Shown here piece by piece: positions 8,208 through 18,700 of a DNA stretch of 37,945 nt. Source of the DNA: Thermoproteota archaeon (lineage in GTDB: Archaea; Thermoproteota; Bathyarchaeia; Bathyarchaeales; Bathycorpusculaceae). Position 1 is the stretch's first letter. Each line of letters opens with the position of its first letter. The notes beneath the pieces are model-generated. The model was not told the origin of the DNA. It saw only the letters and a list, made by a program, of their open reading frames with translations, and searched no databases. The position numbers and the translations under genes are program-made. The stretch covers positions 1 to 37,945 of the forward strand of contig JAAZBP010000084.1 of assembly GCA_012513715.1 (NCBI GenBank). Direction: 5' to 3'.

Positions 8208-9458
8208 ATGGTTCATCAAGAATGTATAAAATGTAAAACAAGTTATGGAATAGATGAAATCGTCTATTTCTGTAAAAAATGTGGAGATATTCTGGAAGTA
8301 AAGTTTGACCAAAAAGAGTTACTGGAAAAAATAAGTGGAAAAGACTGGAAAACTTCACCCCTTTCTGTATGGAGGTATAGAGAGTTAATGCCTATTCATG
8401 AAACCACAAAAGTGGTTACATTAAATGAAGGGGGCACTGGATTACATAGAGCTCAAAGGTTAGGAAGCGAGTTGGGTCTAAGTAATCTTTACATAAAAAA
8501 TGAAGGTGAAAATCCTACAGGGAGTTTTAAAGACAGGGGAATGACTGTCGGGGTTACAAAAGCTGTTGAACTAGGCGCACGTCATGTTATTTGCGCTTCC
8601 ACAGGTAATACTAGTGCCAGTTTAGCAGCTTACGCTGCACGTGCAGGAATCAAATGTACTGTACTAATTCCTTCAGGCAAAATTGCTTATGGAAAACTCT
8701 CTCAAGCAATGATACATGGAGCTAAAGTGTTACAGGTTAAAGGTAATTTTGATGAAGCATTAGAGTTTGTTCTTAAACTTGCTGAAAAGCACAAAACAAT
8801 CTACTTATTAAACTCGATTAATCCTTTCCGCATCGAAGGACAAAAATCTCTGGGTTATGAGATTTGTGAACAGCTAAACAATGAACCCCCAGACCGCATT
8901 ATTGTCCCAGTTGGTAACGCAGGAAACATCAGTGCAATATGGAAAGGACTAAAAGAGTTTTATCAGCTTGGTCTGATTAAGAAATTACCCAAAATGACAG
9001 GTATACAAGCTGTTGGTTCTGCACCCATTGTTCAAGCAATTAAAACCGATTGTGACAAAATTATCCCAGTTGAAAATCCCGAAACAGTCGCCACTGCAAT
9101 CCGAATAGGTGCTCCGGTTAGCTGGAAAAAAGCTGTAAATGCAATTCGAGAGTCACATGGTACAGCTGAAACTGTAACAGATGAAGAAATCTTGAATTCG
9201 CAAAAGCTACTAGCACAAATAGAGGGGATATTCGTAGAGCCTGCAAGTGCAGCGTCTATAGCAGGGTTGAATAAGCTCATTAAAAGGGGAATAATACTCG
9301 AAGATGAACGGGTTGTTTGTGTAACAACTGGACATGGATTGAAAGATCCTGATACCGCAGTGAAGATGAGTGAGAAGCCTATTGAAGTTGATGCAGAGAT
9401 GACAGCTATAGAAGAGGCATTAGGTTTGAGAAATAAAGTAAGTATATTGGCGCAGTGA
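8208..9458 (+). CDS. thrC: Threonine synthase
   Basis: PLP enzyme converting O-phosphohomoserine to threonine. It starts with a small zinc-ribbon-like segment (Cys 6, 9, 22, 25), typical of archaeal and plant-type ThrC. The PLP lysine is in NPTGSFKDRGM (Lys108), and the phosphate-binding loop follows (STGNTSASLAAYAA; VPVGNAGN). 416 residues is normal for this type. It lies six bases before homoserine dehydrogenase and is co-directional with aspartate kinase, so threonine synthesis is grouped here. Homoserine kinase and aspartate-semialdehyde dehydrogenase are not in the window. Confidence 0.95.
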   Translation: MVHQECIKCKTSYGIDEIVYFCKKCGDILEVKFDQKELLEKISGKDWKTSPLSVWRYRELMPIHETTKVVTLNEGGTGLHRAQRLGSELGLSNLYIKNEGENPTGSFKDRGMTVGVTKAVELGARHVICASTGNTSASLAAYAARAGIKCTVLIPSGKIAYGKLSQAMIHGAKVLQVKGNFDEALEFVLKLAEKHKTIYLLNSINPFRIEGQKSLGYEICEQLNNEPPDRIIVPVGNAGNISAIWKGLKEFYQLGLIKKLPKMTGIQAVGSAPIVQAIKTDCDKIIPVENPETVATAIRIGAPVSWKKAVNAIRESHGTAETVTDEEILNSQKLLAQIEGIFVEPASAASIAGLNKLIKRGIILEDERVVCVTTGHGLKDPDTAVKMSEKPIEVDAEMTAIEEALGLRNKVSILAQ

Positions 9459-9464
9459 GCAAAT

Positions 9465-10484
9465 ATGAGGATAATTTTAGTTGGTTATGGTGTAGTCGGT
9501 AAGGGAGTTAGTACGATTCTTGCCAGCCGATATACCGAAAAATGTAGAGATTTTGGGTTTAATCCGAAAATAGTTGCTATAGCAGACATAGACGGTGCAG
9601 TGATAAATCATAGAGGAATAAAGCCTGAAAAATTGGAGGCGTTAAAAAAAGTTCGACCGGTATCATCTGATCCTGAAATAGGTTATCCAAACATGTCGGC
9701 TTTAGATGTTATTGAGGAAGTTGAAGCAGAAGTCGTTGTTGAAGTTACTCCAGTAAACATAAAAACCGGTGAACCTGCAATGTCTCATGTTACAAAAGCG
9801 TTTAAAACTGGAAAACATGTCGTAACAACAAACAAAGGACCTCTAGCACTTGCTATGCCGGCACTAACAGAGTTAGCTGAATACAATAATGTCTATCTAA
9901 GATTTAGCGGAACAGTTGGGGGTGGAACACCTATGTTAGAATTCGCTAAGAGGTGCTTGGCAGGAGACAGAATACTGGGTATACGTGGAATATTAAATGG
10001 TACAACTAACTACATATTATCTGAGATGTCTCAAAACAGAATTAGTTTCCAAGAGGCTCTTGCTACTGCACAAAAACTTGGTTATGCAGAAAGAGAACCA
10101 TCAATGGATATTGACGGATTTGACACTGCATGTAAAGTAGTTATATTAGCCAACTGGATAATGAACAGAAAAATAACTTTAAAAGATTTAAACATAAAAG
10201 GAATCAGAGACATTTCTCTGCAAGAACTTGATGAAGCTTCAAAGCGAGGCAATACTGTGAAGCTTATTGGGTCGATAGATGGAAATACACCAACAGTGAA
10301 GCAGATGGAAATACCTAAAAACAATCCACTATGTGTAAGCGGGGTTCTAAATGCAGTAACTTTCTCTACTGAATTTGCCGGAGAACAAACCCTAGTAGGC
10401 AGAGGAGCGGGTGGAGTAGAAACTGCAAGTGCAGTTTTAAGAGACCTGTTAGACATAAGACATAAGTTAGCAAATAGATACTAA
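9465..10484 (+). CDS. hom: Homoserine dehydrogenase
   Basis: NAD(P)-dependent reduction of aspartate semialdehyde to homoserine. The Rossmann nucleotide loop is at the start (ILVGYGVVGKGV), followed by the family segments VVTTNKGPLAL (with the catalytic-region Lys) and RGILNGTTNYILSEM. At 339 residues it is the short form without a C-terminal ACT domain, so feedback control probably rests on the adjacent aspartate kinase or the upstream ACT protein. It begins six bases after thrC and ends 22 bases before aspartate kinase. Confidence 0.96.
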   Translation: MRIILVGYGVVGKGVSTILASRYTEKCRDFGFNPKIVAIADIDGAVINHRGIKPEKLEALKKVRPVSSDPEIGYPNMSALDVIEEVEAEVVVEVTPVNIKTGEPAMSHVTKAFKTGKHVVTTNKGPLALAMPALTELAEYNNVYLRFSGTVGGGTPMLEFAKRCLAGDRILGIRGILNGTTNYILSEMSQNRISFQEALATAQKLGYAEREPSMDIDGFDTACKVVILANWIMNRKITLKDLNIKGIRDISLQELDEASKRGNTVKLIGSIDGNTPTVKQMEIPKNNPLCVSGVLNAVTFSTEFAGEQTLVGRGAGGVETASAVLRDLLDIRHKLANRY

Positions 10485-10506
10485 CCTAAAGGAAAAGGCG
10501 AGAGCA

Positions 10507-11916
10507 ATGAAATTAGTGATGAAATTTGGTGGAACAAGTGTGGGTACTGGCGAGAATATTCGCCACGTAGCAGACATAGTTGCAAAGTATCGTGAGAAAA
10601 GTGACAAAATAGCAGTCGTGGTTTCAGCTTTAGCAGGTGTCACAAACTCACTCTTAGAAGTCTCCTGCCAAGCTAAGAAAAGCGATGATAAAAAAGTTCA
10701 AACATTCACAACAGAACTTCTAAAGAAGCATAAAGAAGCTATTACTAAAGCTATTACAAGCAAAACAATACAAGAAGAAGTTACCAGAATAGTTGAAAGA
10801 ATAGTTACTGAACTAGAAAAAGTTTTAACAGGCATATGTTATGTAGGGGAACTTACTCCGAAATCAAAAGATTATGTAGTTTCTTTTGGCGAAAGATTAT
10901 CTGCACCTATAGTGTGGGGTGCCTTAAAAGATCATAAAGTAGAAACACAATTTTTTACAGGAAAAGAAGCGGGTATAGTAACTGACTCTAACTTCGGGGA
11001 AGCAGACCCGCTTATGAACTATACAACTCACCTAGTTCGTGAAAGACTGATGCCACTATTTGATAATGGTGTAATACCAGTTGTAACAGGATTCATTGCA
11101 GCGAACCAAGATGGAGTAGTGACTACTGTAGGTCGAGGTGGATCAGATTATACTGCCACAATTTTGGGTGTTGCATTGCAGACAGATGAGGTTTGGATTT
11201 GGACAGATGTGGATGGAATAATGACTACTGACCCCAAAATTGTCTCTACAGCACGTATGCTTCCTCAACTTAGTTATCAGGAAGCAGCAGAGATGGCTAT
11301 TTTCGGAGCTAAAGCAATGCATCCGAGGGCTTTAGGACCTGTAATTAAAGAAAACATACCTGTAAGGATCAGAAATGTATTCAATGTAGATAATCCAGGC
11401 ACATTGATAACTAAAGAGCCGAACTCGAATACTTTTGGAGCGGTCAAAGCTGTGGCATTGATAAAAGATGTAGCAATGGTAAACGTTAACGGTGCAGGAA
11501 TGGTTGGAGCACCAGGAAGCTATGCTAAAGTCTTCGAAGTACTTGGCAAGAACAACATTAATGTGATGATGGTATCTGCAGCTGTTTCCGAAGCCAACAT
11601 ATCAATGGTAGTAAAACGGGGATTACTAGGTAGAGCAATTAGCAGCATAGAAATTGCATTACTTGAACGTGGAGGAATAGTAAATGAAGTTACAGCCGAA
11701 GACGACGTTGCAGTTATAGCAGTTATGGGAGCTCACATGAAAGGCATGCTTGGTGTAGCATCAAACATTTTTAGCACTGTAGCCAAAAGAGGTATAAATA
11801 TTAGAATGATAGCACAAGGCAGCTCAGAATTAAACATATCATTTGTCGTCAAAGAAAAAGATGGAGTAAATGTTGTTCAAGCAATTCACGAAGAATTCAA
11901 TTTAGATAAAAAATAG
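10507..11916 (+). CDS. lysC: Aspartate kinase with two ACT domains
   Basis: First step of the aspartate family. The amino-acid-kinase domain shows KFGGTSVG (residues 6-13), SFGERLSAP and TVGRGGSDYTA. Two ACT-type repeats follow, at about 318-375 (AMVNVNGAGMVGAPGSYAKV) and about 397-455 (AVIAVMGAHMKGMLGVASNI), the usual allosteric sites for lysine or threonine. 469 residues is normal for the monofunctional enzyme. A GGAAAAGGCGAG ribosome site precedes the ATG. It is last in the thrC-hom-lysC group and is followed by a terminator-like region. Confidence 0.96.
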   Translation: MKLVMKFGGTSVGTGENIRHVADIVAKYREKSDKIAVVVSALAGVTNSLLEVSCQAKKSDDKKVQTFTTELLKKHKEAITKAITSKTIQEEVTRIVERIVTELEKVLTGICYVGELTPKSKDYVVSFGERLSAPIVWGALKDHKVETQFFTGKEAGIVTDSNFGEADPLMNYTTHLVRERLMPLFDNGVIPVVTGFIAANQDGVVTTVGRGGSDYTATILGVALQTDEVWIWTDVDGIMTTDPKIVSTARMLPQLSYQEAAEMAIFGAKAMHPRALGPVIKENIPVRIRNVFNVDNPGTLITKEPNSNTFGAVKAVALIKDVAMVNVNGAGMVGAPGSYAKVFEVLGKNNINVMMVSAAVSEANISMVVKRGLLGRAISSIEIALLERGGIVNEVTAEDDVAVIAVMGAHMKGMLGVASNIFSTVAKRGINIRMIAQGSSELNISFVVKEKDGVNVVQAIHEEFNLDKK

Positions 11917-11930
11917 GCAAAATCAAATCT

Positions 11931-11990
11931 AACTCAGACAAGTGAGTTGATAACCACGCTTTGAGGTTTTCACCTCAACTTATTTTTATC
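11931..11990 (+). terminator. Tandem hairpins and T-rich tract after aspartate kinase
   Basis: Two inverted repeats lie in series: AACTCA-N6-TGAGTT (11931-11948) and TTGAGGT-TTTC-ACCTCAA (11961-11978, seven perfect pairs). They are followed by TTATTTTTATC. The second with its T-rich tail resembles an intrinsic terminator. The first could be part of it or a separate RNA structure. Confidence 0.6.
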
Positions 11991-12143
11991 TTCCGTGAAA
12001 GAACATTTAGAAACTGTTTTAGTAAAAGGAGTAAGGTAAAAGTCTGCGAGAATATTTTTGCCAAATAAAAATTAGGTGATAAAATATTAACTAAAGGTTG
12101 AAGTGGTTCTTGAATTTGAGTGGATACAAAAAGTTAGATATTT

Positions 12144-12650
12144 TTAAAGTCTGTTCTGAAATATTTCATCGCGCCACTTTTGTTGCCAACTAGCCCAGCC
12201 AGTCTTCACTAAACCTTCTCGTAAGTTGGGAGATTGACCTACCCATTTTAAAAAAACCCAGAATCGTCTCTTGTTTTCCAGTAAATCCTTTGGAACACCC
12301 TTTTCAACACACCATCTAACATAGGCGTCTTCGACTAAATGCTTAAGATTTCCAGTGTCTTCAACTTTTTGGACGTTAAAACCTTTTTTTTCAAGGTGAC
12401 TTATTACTGTAGATAATACATATTCTGAGCTTACCCTAAAACATGTTTCATCATCAGGCTGCATAACGTCAACAATCTCATCTACAATTTTTATTGAGTC
12501 TTCGAGATATTTTTTATTTTTAAAATTTGGAGGTTGAAAAGAAGATACGGAAATTCTGCGTTCCATAAGCATGCGAGAGGGTGGTTTAAGTGCACCAACA
12601 ACTACACCTAGTAAAAGGTCACTCCATCCTGACGCGTCGATAATTATCAT
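12144..12650 (-). CDS. Uncharacterised protein, start DASGWSDLLLGV
   Basis: 168 residues with the start at the ATG 12650. A longer TTG start at 12680 is possible, but a TATA-like GTTTAAAA at 12689-12682 would place the transcript start near 12660, favouring the ATG. I do not recognise the family. It is a soluble protein. The opening IIIDASGW then GVVVGAL, with a later helix-rich half (VSSEYVLSTVISHLEKKGFNV, HLVEDAYVRWCVEKGVP), recalls an RNase H-like strand order with an early Asp, but no full set of catalytic acids can be assigned. It stands alone between aspartate kinase and the divergent site-2 protease. Confidence 0.75.
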   Translation of the reverse strand: MIIIDASGWSDLLLGVVVGALKPPSRMLMERRISVSSFQPPNFKNKKYLEDSIKIVDEIVDVMQPDDETCFRVSSEYVLSTVISHLEKKGFNVQKVEDTGNLKHLVEDAYVRWCVEKGVPKDLLENKRRFWVFLKWVGQSPNLREGLVKTGWASWQQKWRDEIFQNRL

Positions 12651-12681
12651 TTTACCAGGAAGAAAACAGTCTAAAGCCAAT

Positions 12682-12689
12682 TTTTAAAC
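12682..12689 (-). promoter_or_regulatory. Candidate TATA box of the 12144-12650 gene
   Basis: Minus-strand GTTTAAAA about 32-39 bases before the chosen ATG, in line with a leader of about ten bases. Confidence 0.45.
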
Positions 12690-12844
12690 AACCCCACAAA
12701 TTATCTAATTGAATATATAATAAATGCATCTCGACTTTTTTAGTTAATGGTCAATTATTTTTTTGGATTAAACAATAGCACGAAATATACAGAAAAGTAT
12801 AGGGGCGCATTTTTAATAGAAATTAGAGAGACATAACATTTCAG

Positions 12845-12857
12845 GTTTAAATATTTA
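12845..12857 (+). promoter_or_regulatory. Candidate TATA box of the site-2 protease
   Basis: GTTTAAATATTTA on the plus strand. A start site about 25 bases downstream would leave a leader of roughly 35 bases to the TTG at 12913. Confidence 0.4.
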
Positions 12858-12912
12858 CGCTAAAGGTTTATTTTTTAGAAAATATGACTTTTTGAGCTGA
12901 GCGACAGATAAT

Positions 12913-14142
12913 TTGACAGAAAATACTGAACACGAAAATCAGCAGACAAAACAACGTAGATTAGAATTCAATTTTCCAATGTTAATTGTGAGAACAGAAA
13001 AGTTCTCAGGTGTATTCGAAAAGTTAGGAAAGCTGAAATTTTCAAAGTTTATTTCGTGGATATTTCTGTTATTAGTTCCCTTTGTAGCAGGAATTGCACT
13101 TTATCTATTTATAAACAGCTTAATTGGTATAATATCAATGCCTATGGCTGGCGAGTTAATCCGTGAGTTAGGACCAGGAGTAATCTTGATGTTACCAGGT
13201 CTTAACCCTATTCTTCCGATAGTTTATGGTTGGGTCGGAATTATTTGTGCTATAGTAATACATGAGGGAGCACATGGAATAATCGCAAGAAACGTCAATT
13301 TAGACGTGAAATCTAGTGGGTTACTGTTTTTTCTGTTTATACCCATAGGTGCATTCGTTGATGTTGATGAAGAACAAATAAAGAAGGCTAAACCGAGAAG
13401 TTCTCTAAAAGTAATGGCTGCAGGTGTAGGTGGAAACATACTTGTGGGAGCAGTATGCCTTCTAGGTGTTCTGCTTATCGTCGGAGGTCTAAGCCCTGTT
13501 GTCGAGGGAGTTTACATTAATGATGTTACAGATGGAATGCCAGCTCAAGTTGCAGGATTACTACCTGAAGATGTTATTATTTCACTTGACCAAGTTAAAG
13601 TGAACGACATAAACGAGTTAAAAGCCATTTTAGATAATAAGACAGCCGGAGACCAAATTCAGGTAACTGTAGCTAGGGGAGAAAGATGGCAGAACCAAAT
13701 TTCAATGACAGTTAACCTGACTTCATCAGAGAATCGAACAGTCATGGGCATAAGTGTAGCTGATTTAATGCTTGAAGAGAGGCTACAAGAGTATAGGACT
13801 TTTTCTCTTGACAGATTAGCGATATATATTGTACCTCCAACTTTAGCGTCTGGGTTAACACCTTTTTCTGATGCACTAACACCGTTCTATACACATTCAA
13901 TACCCTACTGGAGTATACTTGCTAATTGCCTTTTTTGGATCTGGTTTGTTAACTTTAACCTAGCAATATTTAATGCATTACCGATTTACCCATTAGATGG
14001 TGGGAGAATATTTCAAATATCATTGAAGAAGGTAGCAGGTAAAAAAATGAGTGAACGTAAGGTATATTTGACAACTGTTGGAGTAACCATCGCTTGCGTG
14101 ACTCTCGTAGTGTTAGTTACTGCGTTACCATTTGTTTTGTGA
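12913..14142 (+). CDS. Site-2-protease-family membrane metalloprotease with PDZ domain
   Basis: Polytopic membrane zinc protease of the S2P/RseP (M50) type. The zinc motif HEGAH (His117, Glu118, His121) lies in a transmembrane helix, and the third ligand is in NALPIYPLDGGR (Asp362). Between them is a PDZ domain (about 193-270, GVYINDVTDGMPAQVAGLLPED). Hydrophobic segments occur near 47-75, 104-125, 165-190, 325-350 and 385-405. The start is a TTG; the next ATG would remove 22 hydrophilic cytosolic residues. Family members cut transmembrane segments of anti-sigma factors or signal-peptide remnants, but the archaeal substrates are not obvious and no partner is encoded beside it. Confidence 0.92.
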   Translation: MTENTEHENQQTKQRRLEFNFPMLIVRTEKFSGVFEKLGKLKFSKFISWIFLLLVPFVAGIALYLFINSLIGIISMPMAGELIRELGPGVILMLPGLNPILPIVYGWVGIICAIVIHEGAHGIIARNVNLDVKSSGLLFFLFIPIGAFVDVDEEQIKKAKPRSSLKVMAAGVGGNILVGAVCLLGVLLIVGGLSPVVEGVYINDVTDGMPAQVAGLLPEDVIISLDQVKVNDINELKAILDNKTAGDQIQVTVARGERWQNQISMTVNLTSSENRTVMGISVADLMLEERLQEYRTFSLDRLAIYIVPPTLASGLTPFSDALTPFYTHSIPYWSILANCLFWIWFVNFNLAIFNALPIYPLDGGRIFQISLKKVAGKKMSERKVYLTTVGVTIACVTLVVLVTALPFVL

Positions 14143-14453
14143 TTTGGATTTAATTTGAAACAATCCCGCGATTAAACACCAAAGTTAAGGTAATACTAAA
14201 AAAGTAATAAAAATGGAAATGGTAATCCTAAATACCTAATTGTATCGTAAGACATTACTGCCTGTTTTTAATAGTAAAACTTTTAAAAATACGGAAATTA
14301 AGATATCTTCGTAAAAACAAAAGGAAACCAATAATTTACAGAAAACTCAAAATCATTTTTAACAATAAATCGGCAGCGAACAATGGATATTTATCGAAAA
14401 TAATTAACCTAATAGTGAACAACTTCAGACAATAAACAAGGTGTAACAATAGA
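14143..14453. other. AT-rich intergenic stretch (311 bases), nothing recognised
   Basis: Very AT-rich with many stops in all frames. I see no tRNA fold, repeat or strong hairpin. TATA-like stretches exist (for example GGATATTTATC near 14383) and one may drive the gene at 14454, but none stands out from the base composition. Confidence 0.5.
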
Positions 14454-14774
14454 ATGGTACAACACTTCAGTGAACAAAAAATGCAGCAACTCTTAAAAGC
14501 AGAATTAGGATGGGACAAACCCCTCAAATGCCGAGAAGGATTCTGGATAAACAGTTACACACTAATCAAAGCTGATGAGGTACGGGTAGTGAATGTGGAG
14601 CGACAAACACTCGACGGAGAAACCAACAAAGGTCCTGTACCTTTGGCTATCTTTGAGGGAGTGGTTGAACTAATTATTGACAAGGAAAACAAAATAGTAT
14701 CAGTTGACACAAGAGATAAACTTGGGTTATGGATAGATTCACTGAGAAAGATAATAAAAGAACAAAAACATTAA
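14454..14774 (+). CDS. Small uncharacterised soluble protein
   Basis: 106 residues, no membrane segment and no cysteine motif. The ATG is preceded by GGTGTAAC about ten bases upstream. The central part (SYTLIKADEVRVVNVERQ, then GPVPLAIFEGVVELIIDKEN) alternates like a small beta domain between an N-terminal and a C-terminal helix (LWIDSLRKIIKEQ). I do not recognise it. It stands alone between the protease and a convergent exported-protein gene. Coding nature is supported by the ribosome site and the ordinary composition only. Confidence 0.65.
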   Translation: MVQHFSEQKMQQLLKAELGWDKPLKCREGFWINSYTLIKADEVRVVNVERQTLDGETNKGPVPLAIFEGVVELIIDKENKIVSVDTRDKLGLWIDSLRKIIKEQKH

Positions 14775-14986
14775 GTTAAAGATCAACAGTAAATGGCTAA
14801 TTAAAAATTTTGACTTGCCAAACCGATATTTGTATAATACAAAAATGGTAATAGTAAAAATTTTTTGAAGACAAAAATTTCATTGATTTAGACTAAAAAA
14901 TTATGAATTAAATCAGCAATAGAAAAAAGAAAAGATTAGGGTCAACTTTAAGTTGAGTTTGGCTAAACAATATTCCAAGTTGCAGT

Positions 14987-15586
14987 TTAGTTAATTGCTA
15001 TATCTACGTTATCAATGAAGTAGGTCATTTGTGTTTCCCATCGAACAGATATGCCTAATGCAACATGGACATCTCCTGAAGAACCTGTATGTACTTCAGA
15101 AGAGAGGCTGTAGGTTTTCCAGCCTTCAGCTTGGTTAGCTGCCCCGATTACTTGAAAGTCTTCTTCTACCTCAGCGGTTTCATTGCCGATGTAGCCAACA
15201 ACTACAGCAAGTTCGTTGAAGCTCTCTGTTTCGCTCCAAAACTGGAAGGATACAGTGACATTTCGTATTGTGTTGGGATCGGTCGAGAATTTATTTTTAA
15301 TCCATATAGTTCCATCGTCTTGTAAGCCATCAATGTAGAACAATAGAGATTTGTTTCCAGAATATGAAATGTTATTTGCAGAATCAATAGTCCAATTAAT
15401 TAATTGTCCAGGTCTATTGGGGTCTTCGGGTACATCTGAGTCGGTTGTCCAATCTGAAAGCCCATCTTCAAAGTCAAAAGAATATGTTTTGTTTTGAGGT
15501 TGTTGTGCAGGCTGAAATAGTATTAGACCTGCTAAAACTGCAACAGCTATAACTGCTACTGCAAAGATGTAGATTGATTTTTTCAT
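14987..15586 (-). CDS. Exported or membrane-anchored protein with a beta-sandwich-like domain
   Basis: 199 residues. A single hydrophobic helix follows MKKS (about 5-25) and a short linker (QPAQQPQNKT), then a Thr/Ser/Asn/acidic-rich outer domain opening YSFDFEDGLSDWTTDSD. That opening, with later SGNKSLLFYIDGLQDDG and a closing TYFIDNVDIAIN, is the pattern of carbohydrate-binding-module-like jelly-roll domains on cell surfaces. No lipobox cysteine is seen, so the helix is an anchor or cleaved signal. Several N-x-S/T sites fit archaeal N-glycosylation. The partner or ligand is unknown. Confidence 0.8.
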   Translation of the reverse strand: MKKSIYIFAVAVIAVAVLAGLILFQPAQQPQNKTYSFDFEDGLSDWTTDSDVPEDPNRPGQLINWTIDSANNISYSGNKSLLFYIDGLQDDGTIWIKNKFSTDPNTIRNVTVSFQFWSETESFNELAVVVGYIGNETAEVEEDFQVIGAANQAEGWKTYSLSSEVHTGSSGDVHVALGISVRWETQMTYFIDNVDIAIN

Positions 15587-15751
15587 TTTTTATTCCATCC
15601 ATTAATTGAGCAAGTAAAAAGTCTGATTTATCACTATACTTTAGAACAAAATGTCTAGAAAATGGACACCTGCATCAGTCAAGCACAAAACTGTGTTGGA
15701 GCCAATATTGCCGCACTTAATTTGATGAGGATAAAATAAATGAGCCTTTTG

Positions 15752-18700
15752 TTACTTCTCTGATTTAACGTATATCTCAATTCCTACAGAGGCTGTTTGC
15801 TGACCAAGAAAATCTGATATGTCACCAGCCCATTTCGGTTTTGAATCAGCAGTAAAACCAACTGTTGCAGAAATACCACGCCACAATAAAGCTTTATCGT
15901 AGTCACGCGCATCTTGTGGCATAAACTCAAAAATTGATCGACTAGCGACAATGATTAACTTTTTCTTCATGCGAGAGATAGCAACATTAATACGATTAAG
16001 GTTTAGTAAAAATTCGCTTTCAGTTCTCACATAATCAGGGTCGCTTACAGTAGAGGAGATTATTATTAGGTCAGCTTCTCCACCCTGATAACGTTCGACC
16101 GTATCAACTCTCAAACCTTTGTAGTCAATCAATTTATTCTTCAGCAGACCTTTCTGTGCATTATGCGGAGTTATTATACCAATACTTTCAGACAAAGAGT
16201 TCCTCACCAGAGCCTCTACAATTTGTACCTCAGTAGGGTTAGATTGGAAACTTTTGGCTTCGTCATGCACTATCAGAACAAAAACATTTTCAGGTGCTAA
16301 AGCTATGTTCAAACCTTCGGTTTCTGTTTTTATAGGAGCTAAGGTTTCTAATTGATCAGAATGAAAGTCAATTTTATCTTTCTCATAAACCCATTCTCTG
16401 AGAAACTCGGCAACAACTTGGTGACATCTATGACTTTCACATAAACGTACCGCTGGAATATCCACACCGAAATCACGTTTAATGCGTTCAATTCCTAAGT
16501 CTTCCTGGCGCAGTAATCTCAGAAAGTCCATTGCTGAAAGAAAAGATGCAGTTTCTTCAAGCGTACGACGATCTTCTTTTTCCCAGTTATGCGCTACGAT
16601 TGGAGGAAGCTGTCGATGGTCTCCAGCGACTAAAATCTGACTATCTTTTGAGAGAAAACTACCTGAAAGGATTAGTTCCGGTACACGCATCATGCTTGCT
16701 TCGTCAACCACAAGTAAATCAAAGAATCCTGATCCCCAAGGAGGATCTTTTTCACCTATCTTTTTCATTAAACCATAAAGTCCAGGCGGCGTCAAGCATA
16801 ATATCATAGGATAAGATGATAAAACTTCACCTGTTAGAGTGGTTTGATTTACTAGACAATTGGCAAGTTCCTCAACGGTCTCTTGGTTTTCGTTATAGTT
16901 TATGTATTTGACGCCTTCTATGCATTGAGCTGAAGAAACTCGGCTACTTAAAACCCGGTAAATTTGGAGGTCTTTTAAGTCTTTGCCTCCTTGACTGGTA
17001 TATTCTCTCCAGCACCGGGCGAGTTTAACTACAAACTCTTGGATGGCTTTATGGGTAGGAGCAACCATTAATACTCTACAGTGAGAATTGACACTATGGG
17101 CAGCTACATGAGCTAAAACTGCCAACTGTAATGTTTCTGTTTTTCCTGTTCCAGGTGGACCCTGTAACATAACAATAGGGTCCGCAGCGAAAACACGTTC
17201 GATTAATCTTTTCTGCTCAGCTTTAGGTTTATGAGCTCTGTGTTCTATCCATTCTAAAAATGAAGCTGCATTAGTTTTTGTTAAAGCAGTATGCATAGAA
17301 CCGCCGGTTTTACCTGCTAAGTAATCGGCTAATAGAAGGTAAAGAACATTAGAGCCAGCGTAGTCAAGACTTTTTGCTGCACGGTCAGATATGATATCGT
17401 CAGCTATCTCATCGAGTATATAGTATCGGTCTACCTCAAATAGCTGCATATACTTATTCTTTGCTTTTTCAGGATCAGTTGTTGGAAGATTATGCCAGGA
17501 ACTGTATTTGCTACCGCGACCACGGGGCCAACAGACTACTTTAAGGGTTATTTCAAGTTTTGGGACGTTCACATTTTCAACTATTGCACGAGCAGATTTC
17601 TCTACTTCTGAGGGTGAACGTCGCTCAAGTTCTTCAAATTGGTCTTGATCATTACGTCTTAATTCTGTAACAACCATCCAGTCTCCGGAACTAGAGTTAT
17701 CTGAGCCCTTAACTCTGCAGGCGTTAGCTACGCATTCAGTTTTAGGTAACCCTATGCCTTCATAGATTAGTCGACCATAAACTAAAAATTCTTCTTCATT
17801 GGCCACAACTGAAGTGCATTGAAAAATCAGTGAGCGACCAGAAGCTACCCTTTGGTAGGGCAACATGGCATAATGCTGGTATAATTCTTGTCTTTTTGAG
17901 AAATATTCTAAGTCTAAGAACTCTCGGCAACTACGCTCCAATGTAGCAGGACCTAAAGAGAACTCGGATATCTTGGGGATAGCTATTGGCTTTTTTCCTA
18001 AACGTCTGTTACGAATAGTTAATGATCGCTCGATGCATTCTAAGGCAATACATATTTTTTTTCCCATCAAGTTGAGTTCTTCATCAGTTATTCTGCGAGT
18101 TTTTCGGTTATAGTCACACCATTTACGTTTCTCTAACTGGATTTTTGCTGGACCTGTAACTTGACTGAAATTGTCTAGTCTACCTTTAGCGCCCCATATG
18201 TATTCTATAGGCAGTTGGTCTCCGAATCGGGCTCTTGCGGGGTAGTATCCATCGGCTACGCCATCTTTGATGAAAGATATTGATCCTCGGGGATTTTTGT
18301 GGTAGGGAAGAGAATAATTGAAAAATCCATCCCGGAAAATTGTACTTAAATCGACGGTTGATCCGTCTTCACGTTTAACTGCCCATTGTTTGTGGTCAAA
18401 GTAACATGCTTGTTCAAGCAAAGGCAGCAAACCATAACTATGGTACCGCAGAGCTTTACGATATGCAACTTCATCTTGGATTATCGAAAACATGGGTTGG
18501 TCAATAGCTTGCCTTAAGCCTAATAAATCTCGAACAGCCTGTGCAGTAATCATTGAGCGGTGACGACAAACTGCCTTCATAAGTGCGTCACGCTCCCATC
18601 TGGTGAAAAAATAGAGGTGAATCGGAGCTTCATCTGGGCTGCCTATTTCGTAGGCAACCTCACCTATCACACAAGTTAAGTCTTTGAAAAAAGACTCTAA

